A stretch of 63,441 nucleotides of DNA from Leisingera sp. ANG59 (GTDB taxonomy: Bacteria; Pseudomonadota; Alphaproteobacteria; Rhodobacterales; Rhodobacteraceae), in the NCBI RefSeq assembly GCF_013317235.1, contig NZ_WLCM01000024.1, positions 2,742-66,182 of the forward strand, given 5' to 3'. Shown in pieces: positions 51,678 through 59,554 of this stretch (positions are counted from its first letter, which is position 1; each line of letters begins with the position of its first letter). A model generated the notes under the pieces. It was not told where the DNA came from. It saw only the letters and a list, made by a program, of their open reading frames with translations, and did not search any database. The translations under genes and the position numbers were made by a program.

Positions 51678-52583
51678 TTAGGCTGCTTTTTCGGCAGTGC
51701 TCAAGCGTGCGTGGAATGCCTCCTCTGCTTCGTTGGGCGTGATGTATCCGATGGCGCTGTGCAGGCGGGTGTTGTTGTACCAGTCGACCCATTTGAGGGT
51801 TTCCCATTCGACCTGGGCAACGGACTTCCAAGGACCGAGGAACTTGATGACCTCGGTCTTGAACAGGCCGATGATGCTTTCGGCGAGGGCGTTGTCGTAT
51901 GAATCCCCGACACTGCCGACAGACGTATCAATCCCGGCCTCTGCGAGCCGCTCGGTGTATCGGATCGACAGGTACTGGCTGCCGCGGTCGCTATGATGGA
52001 TCAGCTTGTCAGCCTCGGACGGCGCCCGCTGGCAGATGGCCTGGTTCAGGGCATCGAGGACGAAACCGGTCGTCATCGAGGTCGAGACGCGCCAGCCGAC
52101 GATCTTGCGGGCGAAGACGTCGATGATGAAGGCCACGTAGACCATCCCTTGCCAGCTTGAGACATAGGTGAAGTCGCTGACCCAGAGCTGGTTCGGCATG
52201 GCGGCCACGAAGGCACGGTTCACCTTGTCGTCCGGGCAAGGTTGTGCCGCATCGGGATTGGTCGTGATGACCTTCTTGCCCCGGACAACGCCCTGTAATC
52301 CCATCACTTTCATCAGCCGTTCCAACGTGCAACGGGCGACATCGTGTCCCTCGCGGCGCAGCTGGTGCCAGACCTTGCGAGCGCCGTATCGCCCCCGACT
52401 GCCATCGAAGGCCAGCTGGATCGCGGCCATGTCCAGCTGATCCTGTCTGGCCCGGCCCGATGCCAGCTCCGGATCGCGCTCCACCGCCTTGAAGACATAA
52501 TACGTCGATGATGCGATCCCCAGAACCCGGCAGATCGGCCCGACACCAAAGACGCTACGATGATCGTCGATGAACGCGATCAT
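51678..52583 (-). CDS. IS3-family transposase, orfB (DDE catalytic part)
   Basis: 301 aa. The integrase core shows D-F-T-Y-V near residue 136 (first Asp), a second Asp in H-H-S-D-R-G-S-Q-Y near 197, and the Glu in N-A-L-A-E-S near 236, followed by K-T-E-V-I. An N-terminal R-R-Y-G-A-R-type block (G-R-Y-G-A-R-K-V-W) is typical of this family. Produced alone or as an OrfAB fusion through a programmed frameshift in the four-base overlap with orfA. Confidence 0.95.
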   Translation of the reverse strand: MIAFIDDHRSVFGVGPICRVLGIASSTYYVFKAVERDPELASGRARQDQLDMAAIQLAFDGSRGRYGARKVWHQLRREGHDVARCTLERLMKVMGLQGVVRGKKVITTNPDAAQPCPDDKVNRAFVAAMPNQLWVSDFTYVSSWQGMVYVAFIIDVFARKIVGWRVSTSMTTGFVLDALNQAICQRAPSEADKLIHHSDRGSQYLSIRYTERLAEAGIDTSVGSVGDSYDNALAESIIGLFKTEVIKFLGPWKSVAQVEWETLKWVDWYNNTRLHSAIGYITPNEAEEAFHARLSTAEKAA

Positions 52584-52921
52584 TTGCGGAACGGGCGGTC
52601 GAGCTCCGCCGCCGCGAAATATGCGCTGGCCTTCTTGAGGATCTCGTTGGCTTGTCGCAACTCGCGGACCTCGCGCTCAAGATCCTTGATCCGGTCCTTC
52701 TCCGCGCTCGTCAAACCGCCGCGCTGACCTGCATCTCGCTCCGCCTGTTGGCACCAAACGCGAAGACTGTCAGGCGAACACCCCAGCTTCGGGGCAATCG
52801 CTCGGTAGGCCGCGCTATCGCTGCGGTAATCGGCGCGGTTCTCTTGAAACAAACGAACACCGCGTTCGCGAAGTTCAGCCGGATAGGCTGGGGTGAATCT
52901 CTTCTGTGTCATAAGGCTCAT
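52580..52921 (-). CDS. IS3-family transposase, orfA (DNA-binding part)
   Basis: 113 aa. A helix-turn-helix region near residues 35-60 (R-A-I-A-P-K-L-G-C-S-P-D-S-L) is followed by a leucine-zipper-like coil near 76-100 (D-L-E-R-E-V-R-E-L-R-Q-A-N-E-I-L-K-K-A). It recognises the terminal repeats. Its stop overlaps the orfB start by four bases. Confidence 0.93.
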   Translation of the reverse strand: MSLMTQKRFTPAYPAELRERGVRLFQENRADYRSDSAAYRAIAPKLGCSPDSLRVWCQQAERDAGQRGGLTSAEKDRIKDLEREVRELRQANEILKKASAYFAAAELDRPFRK

Positions 52922-53390
52922 CCTTTGAGTGTTTTACTCTCCGGTAAACCCGGGGCGGTTCACCCCTCCATCATGCCGAAAGCTCGGCCCGGAAGTATGG
53001 CGGAAAGCCATCCGACTATCAGGCGGTTCATGACTGGTTCGATGCCTCCAAGGAGCATCTCGCCATCTTCACCCACCGTGCGCTGCGCCATCACTCGCAA
53101 GGCATCTTCGAGGCCGAACGGGTCTTCGGGCTTGCCCTCCCCAACGCGGCAGGGCGTGAAATTCCCATCCGCTGGATCGGCGAGCAGCATGTCCGCGAAG
53201 ACTGCCAGGGCCGTATCCCAAGCCTCGCAGACTGGCTCGGGCGGATTCAGCCGGAACCCTGGATGGCCAATGGGCATATCGACCCGCAGGCGCATGATCC
53301 CGTCGGCGATCCGCGCACGAAATGGCTGGCCGAGGTGGCTGAGGGCAAGACGATCCTCGGCCTCAAGGACTGGATGGAGGCGAGGGGATC

Positions 53391-53672
53391 ATGATGCGCA
53401 ACGTCCGCAGATTCTACGATTGCAGCACCGCGCATCTGCCTGAACAAACCGTCCAGGCTATCGAGAACGGGCTCTTTGCCAAACCGCCGAGCATGCAGAA
53501 TGAGTATGGCTGGCTGTTCTCCATCCCTGAAACCCTCGCCGATCTGCCGGAAGGCGTCGACTGTGACGCCTTCAAGACGGTCATGTCGTTGGCGATGGAT
53601 GCAGGCTGCGACTACGTCCTGTTCGATCGGGACGTCCCGCCCGTCCCCTATCTCGACGTCTTCGACTGGTAG
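53391..53672 (+). CDS. DUF5983-like protein
   Basis: 93 aa, starting at one of two adjacent ATGs (53391 or 53394) that overlap the end of the interrupted DUF6915 gene. It has S-T-A-H-L-P near residue 12, G-W-L-F-S-I-P-E near 40 and C-D-Y-V-L-F-D near 75, a pattern I recall from DUF5983. Function unknown. Coupled translation with the broken upstream gene means the insertion could also reduce its expression. A strong terminator follows. Confidence 0.7.
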   Translation: MMRNVRRFYDCSTAHLPEQTVQAIENGLFAKPPSMQNEYGWLFSIPETLADLPEGVDCDAFKTVMSLAMDAGCDYVLFDRDVPPVPYLDVFDW

Positions 53673-53690
53673 GTCAATCGCGGTTGCACA

Positions 53691-53723
53691 GAGGCCCGAT
53701 CCACGGATCGGGCCTCTCTTTTT
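53691..53723 (+). terminator. Strong rho-independent terminator
   Basis: GAGGCCCGATCC (53691-53702) pairs perfectly with its complement at 53705-53716, followed by TCTTTTTCC. It closes the DUF5983 transcript. Confidence 0.85.
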
Positions 53724-53752
53724 CCAATGCCAACACTGAAATGGAGAACCAG

Positions 53753-54031
53753 ATGAACGTCGCGGAGATCAAGGCCGCCGTGGATGCCGGCAAATCCGTC
53801 CACTGGGCGAACGAGGGCTACCGGGTGTATCGGGATGGCCTCGGCCAATACCTCATCACCTTTGTGCGGAACGGCAGCACGATCGGGTTGACCGACCGGA
53901 GCGGCCAACGGCTGAACGGAGCCGAGGCAGACTTCTTCATATCGGAGCCGGGCCATGATGACGCGACAGCGCAGGGGAAGGTGGTGCGCGGGGCGACGTC
54001 GGACACCTCGTCTACCGCCGGGCCGGGCTGA
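53753..54031 (+). CDS. Small protein of unknown function
   Basis: 92 aa from the ATG at 53753. A compact beta-rich sequence with an N-terminal helix: K-A-A-V-D-A-G-K-S-V-H-W-A, then G-Y-R-V-Y-R-D and G-Q-Y-L-I-T-F near residues 22-37, and L-T-D-R-S-G near 46. The last 25 residues are low-complexity. I do not recognise the family. It begins about 30 bases after the terminator, so a promoter must lie very close to or within the terminator region. Confidence 0.65.
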   Translation: MNVAEIKAAVDAGKSVHWANEGYRVYRDGLGQYLITFVRNGSTIGLTDRSGQRLNGAEADFFISEPGHDDATAQGKVVRGATSDTSSTAGPG

Positions 54032-54039
54032 CGGGCAGT

Positions 54040-54069
54040 AGAGAAAGGAAAGAGGGCTTTGTGGTTTTG
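54040..54069 (+). promoter_or_regulatory. Recurring leader motif, copy upstream of the tandem DUF736 gene
   Basis: AGAGAAAGGAAAGAGGGCTT then TGTGGTTTTG; about 110 bases before the ATG. Confidence 0.45.
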
Positions 54070-54148
54070 CGATCCCATGAGGGGTCGAAAAGCAATCCCG
54101 CGTGCTCTGGCCAAGTGTCGGGCAGCGGCAAACCCAAGGAGAAGACCC

Positions 54149-54877
54149 ATGTTCGCAGGAACCCTGACCAAGAATGCCGAAACCGCAGCCACCGCCTATT
54201 CCGGCATGATCCATTCGACCCGGTTTGACATCGCCATCCAGCTCGAGACTCGGACGAAGATGTCCGAGCGAAGCCCGGACTATGATGTGACGGCGGTGAA
54301 CAAGTCGGGCCGCAAGGTGCGCATCGGCACGGCCTGGAACGAGACCGGCAACACCACCGGTAACCATTACATCTCGATGCAGATCGATGTCGGCCTCGGG
54401 CCCTTCCGGGTCAACGCCGTGCAGACCAAGGAAGCACGCGAAGCGATGACCGGTGAATTCGAGATCATCCCGCTGGTCTCGAACGGTGCGATGAAGTCCG
54501 GTTCGATCTCGGGCGAGTTGACGGCGATGGATGCAGACAACGCCTTTGCCGGTTACATCGCCAACATGATGTTTGACCTCGACTTCATGCTCATCGAGAA
54601 CGAGTTCAAGACCGAGGAGACCCATCCCGACTACCGGATCGAGGTCAGCTCGCCCAAGGGCTACCCGATCCGTGTGGGTTCGGCCTGGATGGCGAAGAGC
54701 AACCGGACCGGCAACGACTACGTGTCGCTCCTCATCAACACGCCGGACGGCGATCTGCGGGTGAATGCCGTGCAGAACGAGGAGCAGCGCGGCGGCCAGA
54801 CCTTCTCGATCATTCCCTTCGTCGAGAGTGCAGGCCAGGACCGGTCGGACAACGCCGGGCTCGCCCTGGTCGGCTGA
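54149..54877 (+). CDS. Tandem DUF736-like protein (two domains)
   Basis: 242 aa from the ATG at 54149. Two similar units are visible: Y-D-V-T-A-V-N-K-S-G-R-K-V-R-I-G near residue 48 with N-H-Y-I-S-M-Q-I, and Y-R-I-E-V-S-S-P-K-G near 165 with N-D-Y-V-S-L-L-I. Each ends with an R-V-N-A-V-Q-x-x-E block. This looks like a duplicated and fused DUF736 domain. Function unknown; DUF736 proteins recur in the conjugative part of these plasmids. Its own terminator follows. Confidence 0.75.
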   Translation: MFAGTLTKNAETAATAYSGMIHSTRFDIAIQLETRTKMSERSPDYDVTAVNKSGRKVRIGTAWNETGNTTGNHYISMQIDVGLGPFRVNAVQTKEAREAMTGEFEIIPLVSNGAMKSGSISGELTAMDADNAFAGYIANMMFDLDFMLIENEFKTEETHPDYRIEVSSPKGYPIRVGSAWMAKSNRTGNDYVSLLINTPDGDLRVNAVQNEEQRGGQTFSIIPFVESAGQDRSDNAGLALVG

Positions 54878-54901
54878 CAGGTCGCGACTGCTACAGAACT
54901 G

Positions 54902-54927
54902 GCGCCCCGGGCAACCGGGGCGCTTTC
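54902..54927 (+). terminator. Hairpin terminator
   Basis: GCGCCCCGG (54902-54910), loop GCAA, complement 54915-54923, followed by TTTCG. Confidence 0.7.
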
Positions 54928-55029
54928 GCCCGTGCAGGCCTGATCCTCCTCCCAAAACGGCCTAACGGGGCGATGCCGGTCCTGTCTCCGACCGGCCCGC
55001 GCCTCCTGTCCCCAAGAGGCAGGTCCCGT

Positions 55030-55066
55030 GAGGGGAGCCGCAGTGACGCGGCTCCCCTCTTTTCGT
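55030..55066 (+). terminator. Strong hairpin in the leader of the next gene
   Basis: A perfect 12-bp stem (GAGGGGAGCCGC at 55030-55041, complement at 55048-55059), six-base loop and TTTTCGTTT. It lies only 27 bases upstream of the ATG at 55093, so it either insulates the gene from upstream transcription or attenuates a leader transcript. Confidence 0.75.
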
Positions 55067-55092
55067 TTCACCCCGACAGAAGGACGACAACC

Positions 55093-55323
55093 ATGTTCAA
55101 TCTCTCCCATCCCAAGCTGGTCACGCTCGCAGCATCCGAAGGCTACGCCGATGTCGCGGACTTCCTGGAAGACCATGCGCAGGGCAGCATCGTGCCCGCG
55201 ATCTGCATGGCACCCGATTGCGACCACACAGCCGATCTAGAGCCGGACCAACGTGCAGGTTTCTGTGAGGCCTGCGGCCGCCCCACCATGAAATCCGGCC
55301 TCGTCATCGCCGGCATGATCTGA
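55093..55323 (+). CDS. Small zinc-ribbon-like protein
   Basis: 76 aa. The N-terminal helix L-V-T-L-A-A-S-E-G-Y-A-D-V is followed by C-M-A-P-D-C near residue 38 and C-E-A-C-G near 58, so four cysteines could bind one zinc. I recall similar small proteins on plasmids but not a named family. Single-gene unit. Confidence 0.65.
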   Translation: MFNLSHPKLVTLAASEGYADVADFLEDHAQGSIVPAICMAPDCDHTADLEPDQRAGFCEACGRPTMKSGLVIAGMI

Positions 55324-55363
55324 GCGGCGCCCGCCGCGACACCCCCAATCGATTGGAAACGAC

Positions 55364-55871
55364 ATGACACCGCACGATCCCAATACGATCGCCGAACGGG
55401 GCGCATCCCGGCTTATCCGAGGCCGAGATCGCGACCATCGACGCCGCCCGCACCATCCTGCGCAGGCACGCGCGCTCGACCGCAGCCTTGCAGTCCTGGA
55501 CCATGCTGACTGACTACCTGGCTCTGAACGCCGTCCACGAACGGGTCGAGGTGTTTCGGGTGCTGCTGCTGGACCGGAAGAACAGGCTGATCCGCGACAG
55601 GGTCATGACGCGTGGCAGCATCGATCATGTCCCGGTCTATGTCAGCGAGGTTCTCCGCTCGGCCCTCGTTCTCGACGCCTCCGCCCTCATCCTCTGCCAC
55701 AACCACCCGTCCGGCGATCCCCAACCGAGCCAGACCGATATCGAGCTGACCGGCAAGATCGTGGAGGCCTGCAAGGTAATGGAGATTGTCATCCACGATC
55801 ACATCATCGTCGGCTTCGGGCGGGAGAAGAACGCCTTCAGCATGCGGGCGGCGGGAATGCTGTCGGACTAG
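55364..55871 (+). CDS. RadC-like JAB-domain protein with an apparent frameshift near its start
   Basis: The JAB/MPN core begins near 55504: H-N-H-P-S-G-D near residue 66 of that part with downstream S-x-T-D, the zinc motif of RadC-like proteins. The same frame is open upstream to 55367 and encodes N-G-A-H-P-G-L-S-E-A-E-I-A-T-I-D, typical of the N-terminus of this family, but has no start. The only good ATG (55364) starts M-T-P-H-D-P-N-T-I-A-E-R-G-A in another frame. One base lost, or two gained, near 55400-55410 would explain it. Alternatively translation starts at TTG 55488. RadC-like proteins are of unclear function. Confidence 0.7.
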
Positions 55872-55917
55872 GTTGGCACAAACTAACGCCGCGCAGCTCC
55901 CCCTTCCAGTCGAATGG

Positions 55918-56337
55918 CTAGCAGTAGCTCGCCCGCCTGATCCGCGACCGCGCCGCCGGGGTCTCCAGATGGGCATACCGACCCCCGGAATATCTCCGAC
56001 AGTCGAGCGCGTGACCGGCCGCGATCAGCGCGGCACCGATATCCTCACCATCGGCGTAGCAAATGCCCACCCATCGGTCATGGGTCCGCTCGCCGTTGAG
56101 CTCGCATTCTATCGAGCGGCCATTGAGGTAGTTTACCATCCAGCGCCTGGCGTCCCGGCCCGCCCGCGTTCCGGGTCCGGGTGCATCGACCCCGTTCAGG
56201 CGCACAGGTGTTCCGGAGACCACGATGGTGTCCGCGTCCCGGATCTGCATCTGCGCGACGGCTGGAGATGTCAGCAGGACAACGGCGACCGGGATCAGAT
56301 ATTTCAATCTCCGCCTGCTCTGCAGGTGGGTCCACAT
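55918..56337 (-). CDS. Thermonuclease-family (SNase-like) secreted protein
   Basis: 139 aa. A signal peptide (residues about 12-29, L-I-P-V-A-V-V-L-L-T-S-P-A-V-A-Q) is followed by the SNase opening D-A-D-T-I-V-V and V-R-L-N-G-V-D-A-P. In active nucleases the P is followed by a catalytic Glu; here it is G, so nuclease activity is doubtful. H-D-R-W-V-G-I-C-Y near residue 86 retains the second-half signature. The only minus-strand gene in this stretch. It overlaps none of its neighbours and lies between the RadC-like gene and the first long leader repeat. Confidence 0.75.
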   Translation of the reverse strand: MWTHLQSRRRLKYLIPVAVVLLTSPAVAQMQIRDADTIVVSGTPVRLNGVDAPGPGTRAGRDARRWMVNYLNGRSIECELNGERTHDRWVGICYADGEDIGAALIAAGHALDCRRYSGGRYAHLETPAARSRIRRASYC

Positions 56338-56455
56338 TCTTCCGGGCGTATCACTCTCAGACCCTTATCGCATCAATTGGCCCGAAGCGCCCACTGCCTT
56401 ACGGCCTCCCCTGCTCGGCTTCGCGTGTCGCAGGCGAGAACGGCCCTGCGGCCCG

Positions 56456-56936
56456 TCGCGCATTCGGCCATGCGGCCTCACCGCGGCGTAGCACCCGGCG
56501 TCCCGGTTTGCCCGTCTCGCGAGCACGTCGCTCCCCGGCCGCTCCGCCGGATTACGCTCCGATCTGTTTTGCGGGGCAAAACGATCCCGCCGCTCCATCC
56601 GTCTCCCGCGTCCGGTGGCGCCCTTTGCCTGCTCGCGTCGGGCAAACCTACCGTCAACAACACACACACATGAGTGCGGAAGCATATCCTCCGGATGGCC
56701 CCCAAATCAGCCCGCGTCAAGGATCACAAAACTTTTCGGCGAGTGCGGCGGGTGTGGAGAGGGCAGTCCAGTGTTCGATGACCCGCCTGTGGTGGGCGAT
56801 GCGCCCGGAAAACTTTTGCGCCCGGCACGCCGGCGGCTTCGCCGTCCCTGACCCGGACAGATTCGGTGAACCAGACGTACGGCCATGCCACCACACTCCC
56901 GTGGTGGTTCCCCGAACATCTGGAGACACCAACATG
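56456..56936 (+). repeat. Long direct repeat, copy 1 (leader of the DUF2493 gene)
   Basis: About 480 bases that recur at 57981-58457. The two copies agree over nearly their whole length with scattered substitutions and a few small gaps, and each ends at the ATG of a gene. They contain GATCCCGCCGCTCCATCCG, two AAAACTTTT boxes about 100 bases apart, and a terminal CCACCACACT hairpin. I see no gene inside; the frames on both strands lack conserved protein. Confidence 0.85.
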
Positions 56937-57863
56937 ACTTACGACAACGCGAACGCCTACGATACCATCGAACTTTTCGGCCTGACGGAGAAAGACGCGG
57001 AGCTGCCCATCCCCGAGGATCACGTCCTGACCGACAGCATCGTCCGCGAGACTTTCGAGGCCCTGCTCGGCCAGCTGCGCGGCACCGGTCTCGAGACCGA
57101 GATCGAACCGCTCGCGCACGGGCTCGCCACGATCCTGCAGCGCCGCAAGATCGCTCTCGGCAAGGAGCTCGACCGCACCGCCGACAAGATCGGCGCCCTG
57201 GCAAAATCCCACGATGGATCGGAGATCGCCGAGACCGCGCTGGAAGAGGCGCAGGCCCGCTTCCTGCAGGTCCGCGAGATCGTCGGGGCCATCGAGGTGA
57301 TGAGCGAGGCGGCGGCGGAATGCTACGAGGTCGAGACGGGCCACGCCTTCATCCCGGCCGCGGGATCGCGCGCCAGCGCTCGTGCTCAGGAGACCGGGGC
57401 CGTGTTTGAGGCCCGGCAGTTGCTGGAACAGCACGATCGCGAGACAGCCGCGAAGTCGAAGGTCGAGGGGGTTCCCCTGATCGTCTCGGGGGCGACCGAC
57501 TGGACCGATATCGACGTCATCTTCTCGACACTCGACAAGGTTCGCGAGCGCATCCGGCAGAACCGCAACCAGGAGATCTTCCTCTGCCACAAGGGTGGCA
57601 AGCACGGGGCCGAGATGATCGCCGCCCGGTGGGCTCGGGCGCGAGGAGTTGCGCAGGCGCGCTTCGATCCGCGTTGGTCCGCACATGGGCGGGCGGCACC
57701 CTTCAAGTGCAACGACGAGATGCTGGACGATAAGTTCGCCGCGACCGGGGTCGTGCTCTTCGGCGGCAACGGGGTTGCGCTGAACCTCGGGCAGAAAGCC
57801 GAGGCGAAGGGGCTCACCGTCATGCGGGTCGCGGATCCGGCGAAAAAGACAGCAGACGCGTGA
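56934..57863 (+). CDS. DUF2493 domain protein, copy 2
   Basis: 309 aa from the ATG at 56934. An N-terminal helical region of about 180 residues (a charged coil near 95-125, D-R-T-A-D-K-I-G-A-L-A-K) precedes the DUF2493 part, with L-I-V-S-G-A-T near 184, L-C-H-K-G-G-K-H-G-A-E near 218 and H-G-R-A-A-P-F-K-C-N-D near 258. The second domain matches copy 1 at 1945-2856 in block order; the N-terminal part is more diverged. Reading frames extending upstream through the leader repeat were rejected. A terminator follows. Confidence 0.83.
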   Translation: MTYDNANAYDTIELFGLTEKDAELPIPEDHVLTDSIVRETFEALLGQLRGTGLETEIEPLAHGLATILQRRKIALGKELDRTADKIGALAKSHDGSEIAETALEEAQARFLQVREIVGAIEVMSEAAAECYEVETGHAFIPAAGSRASARAQETGAVFEARQLLEQHDRETAAKSKVEGVPLIVSGATDWTDIDVIFSTLDKVRERIRQNRNQEIFLCHKGGKHGAEMIAARWARARGVAQARFDPRWSAHGRAAPFKCNDEMLDDKFAATGVVLFGGNGVALNLGQKAEAKGLTVMRVADPAKKTADA

Positions 57864-57870
57864 ATGAGAG

Positions 57871-57896
57871 AGGGTCGCCTTTGGGCGGCCCTTTCG
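57871..57896 (+). terminator. Hairpin terminator of the DUF2493 gene
   Basis: AGGGTCGCC (57871-57879), loop TTTG, GGCGGCCCT (57884-57892, one G-T pair), then TTCG. Confidence 0.65.
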
Positions 57897-57980
57897 TAGT
57901 TTTCATCTGCCTGCCCGTAAACTGGCGGTCTCCTCCGCACAGTAAGCCAAGTCGCGGTGGAGATATCGGTCTGAGGCCGA

Positions 57981-58457
57981 TCGCGCATTCGGCCATGCGG
58001 CCTCACCACGGCGTTGCGCCCGGCATCCCGGTTTGCCCGTCTCGCGAGCACGTCGCTCCCCGGCCGCTCCACCGGATTACGCTCTGGTCTGTTTTGCGGG
58101 GCAAAACGATCCCGCCGCTCCATCCGTCTCCCGCGTCCGGTCGCGCCCCTTGCCTGCTCGTGTCGGGCAAACCTGTCGTCAACCACACACACATGAGTGT
58201 GGAAGCATATCCTCCGGATGGCCCCCGAACCCGCCCGCCTCAAGGATCGCAAAACTTTTCAGCCAGGGCGGCGGGGGAGGAGAGGGCGGTCCAGTGTTAG
58301 ATGACGCGCCTGTGGTGGGCGATGCGCCCGGAAAACTTTTGCGCCCGGCCAGCCGGCGGCTACGCCGTCCCTGACCCGGACAGATTCGGCAACCAGGTAT
58401 TCGGCCATGCCACCACACTCATGTGATGGTTCGCGAACATCTGGAGATGAGATCATG
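57981..58457 (+). repeat. Long direct repeat, copy 2 (leader of a zinc-ribbon gene)
   Basis: Matches copy 1 (56456-56936) from TCGCGCATTCGG to the ATG region, about 480 bases, including both AAAACTTTT boxes. It lies directly upstream of the small zinc-ribbon gene at 58455. The retention of position relative to the start codon in both copies suggests a working leader. Confidence 0.85.
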
Positions 58458-58700
58458 ACCAACGAGAACAAGACCGAGGACGACCTTTGCCGACACTGCG
58501 ACCGCGCAGGCACCACGCAGCCCGGAACGGCCACAGGGAAGGACCATCACGATAATGGCGGCCATGTCGTCCCCTGCGTCGCCTGCGGCAAAGACGCGTT
58601 GCGGACCGACTGGGAGACCATCGATGGCGGGAGCGTCAACTTTCACTGGCGGGAGGTCTGTGCGCATTGCGGGCATCTCAGCGAGTCTCTCTTCGCCTGA
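58455..58700 (+). CDS. Small protein with three CxxC pairs
   Basis: 81 aa. Cysteine pairs C-R-H-C near residue 12, C-V-A-C-G near 42 and C-A-H-C-G near 70 suggest one or two zinc ribbons; histidines cluster near 30-37 (D-H-H-D-N). I do not recognise the family; a nucleic-acid-binding role is possible. It starts immediately after the second copy of the long leader repeat. Confidence 0.7.
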   Translation: MTNENKTEDDLCRHCDRAGTTQPGTATGKDHHDNGGHVVPCVACGKDALRTDWETIDGGSVNFHWREVCAHCGHLSESLFA

Positions 58701-58710
58701 AGATAGCCTT

Positions 58711-58737
58711 TCACCGGGCGGCCCCGTCGCCCGGTGA
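58711..58737 (+). terminator. Hairpin after the zinc-ribbon gene
   Basis: TCACCGGGCG (58711-58720) pairs with its complement (58728-58737); only a short pyrimidine tail follows, so termination strength is uncertain. Confidence 0.55.
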
Positions 58738-58790
58738 TCCCTCTCTCGAAACCTTTCGCGTCACCGACGACTGCGACACCATCCACGAGA

Positions 58791-58824
58791 GCAGTCCCGC
58801 CCGGCCTGGGCCGGGCGGGACTGC
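58791..58824. repeat. Perfect 16-bp hairpin
   Basis: GCAGTCCCGCCCGGCC (58791-58806) and its exact complement (58809-58824) around a two-base centre. No T tract; strong structure in single-stranded DNA or RNA. Confidence 0.75.
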
Positions 58825-59554
58825 TGCGCTATTTAACTGTCCGTGGTCCCTCAGTCAGACGCAAATAACATGATGGTCGGTGGTGATCGGTCACCGGTCA
58901 TGACGGGCCCCTGCCGGCGGTTGCACCGCCGTCACCGCGCTCGCAGGTTCCGGCCGTGCCGGCCTCCACCCGGAACACGGGGCTCCCTGGACACGCTGAG
59001 CGGCATACTCCGCCGGCCGTCTCCTCCGGAGCCAGCCGGCGGGGTTGCCCTCATGCGCGCCAGTAATCCCGCGATCCGCCCGTTCGGGTGCAGATCGCTG
59101 GGGCGGGCGCAGCGCAACGACCGCGCCGCCCGATGACGGCGACCCGTCCGGGCGGACAACCCTGCTGCCAGACCCGCGGCTGTATCACCGCCCCGGATCG
59201 CCAGACCGGCGACGGGGAAGTCGAGTTTGAGGCAGACGATCGCGGTCGTGCCGATCGGGCGGGCGCGGAACATCGCGCCGCCACGTCGGATGAAAGCGGC
59301 GCGGACCTGGTCATGTCTGACATAACTCGACAGGACCGATGGCGGCTGAGGAGCGGGGGGCACATCCGGGTCTCCCCTCTTTGCTCATAGATGTGGATCG
59401 CACGGGGTCGGGCGGTCCGTGCCCTCCGCTCACGCTCCGGCAAACACAAATACGGTTTCCACGCGCGGGGCGCGCGGACCCTCCGCATTTGCATTTGCGG
59501 ACCACCCTTGTCCCCCGTGCCGGGTGATCCCCATCGCAAAAAGGAGAGACCCAA
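58825..59554. other. Gene-free, hairpin-prone leader region
   Basis: About 730 bases before the small gene at 59555. No plus-strand gene is supported. The minus strand holds a partial, decayed inverted copy of that small gene (listed separately). Many GC-rich inverted repeats are present. Confidence 0.5.
59190..59310 (-). pseudogene. Partial inverted copy of the gene at 59555
   Basis: The minus strand encodes G-A-M-F-R near 59283-59269 and L-K-L-D-F-P-V-A near 59240-59217. The same blocks, in the same order and with a 25-base identical DNA run, occur in the plus-strand gene 59555-59761. The intervening sequence is diverged and the frame continues into unrelated residues, so this is a remnant of an inverted duplication. 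Confidence 0.55.

Larger units (their letters stand above)
51637..52962 (-). mobile_element. IS3-family insertion sequence, 1326 bp
   Basis: Terminal inverted repeats start TGAACCGCCCCGGGTTTACC at the left end and are matched at the right end, about 27 bp in all. Three-base target duplication CCC at 51634-51636 and 52963-52965. Two overlapping minus-strand ORFs (orfA and orfB) of the IS3 type. The perfect ends and the reconstructable target suggest a recent insertion. Confidence 0.95.
51625..53394 (+). pseudogene. DUF6915-like gene interrupted by an IS3-family element
   Basis: The first four codons (M-A-H-P, 51625-51636) stand left of the insertion and the remaining frame (L-H-H-A-E-S-S-A-R-K-Y-G-G...) continues at 52966 to a TGA at 53394. 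Joining them across one copy of the three-base duplication CCC restores an uninterrupted gene of 146 codons. The protein has W-F-D-A-S-K and R-A-L-R-H-H-S-Q-G-I-F near residues 27-50 and I-G-E-Q-H-V near 73, as in DUF6915. The downstream 95% is intact, but its start codon and ribosome-binding site are separated from it. Confidence 0.85.

Noticed and set aside
56181-56933. N-terminal extension of the second DUF2493 gene to 560 codons
   Set aside because: It would run through the 480-base leader repeat, which has no conserved protein in its second copy; the ATG at 56934 fits the family.
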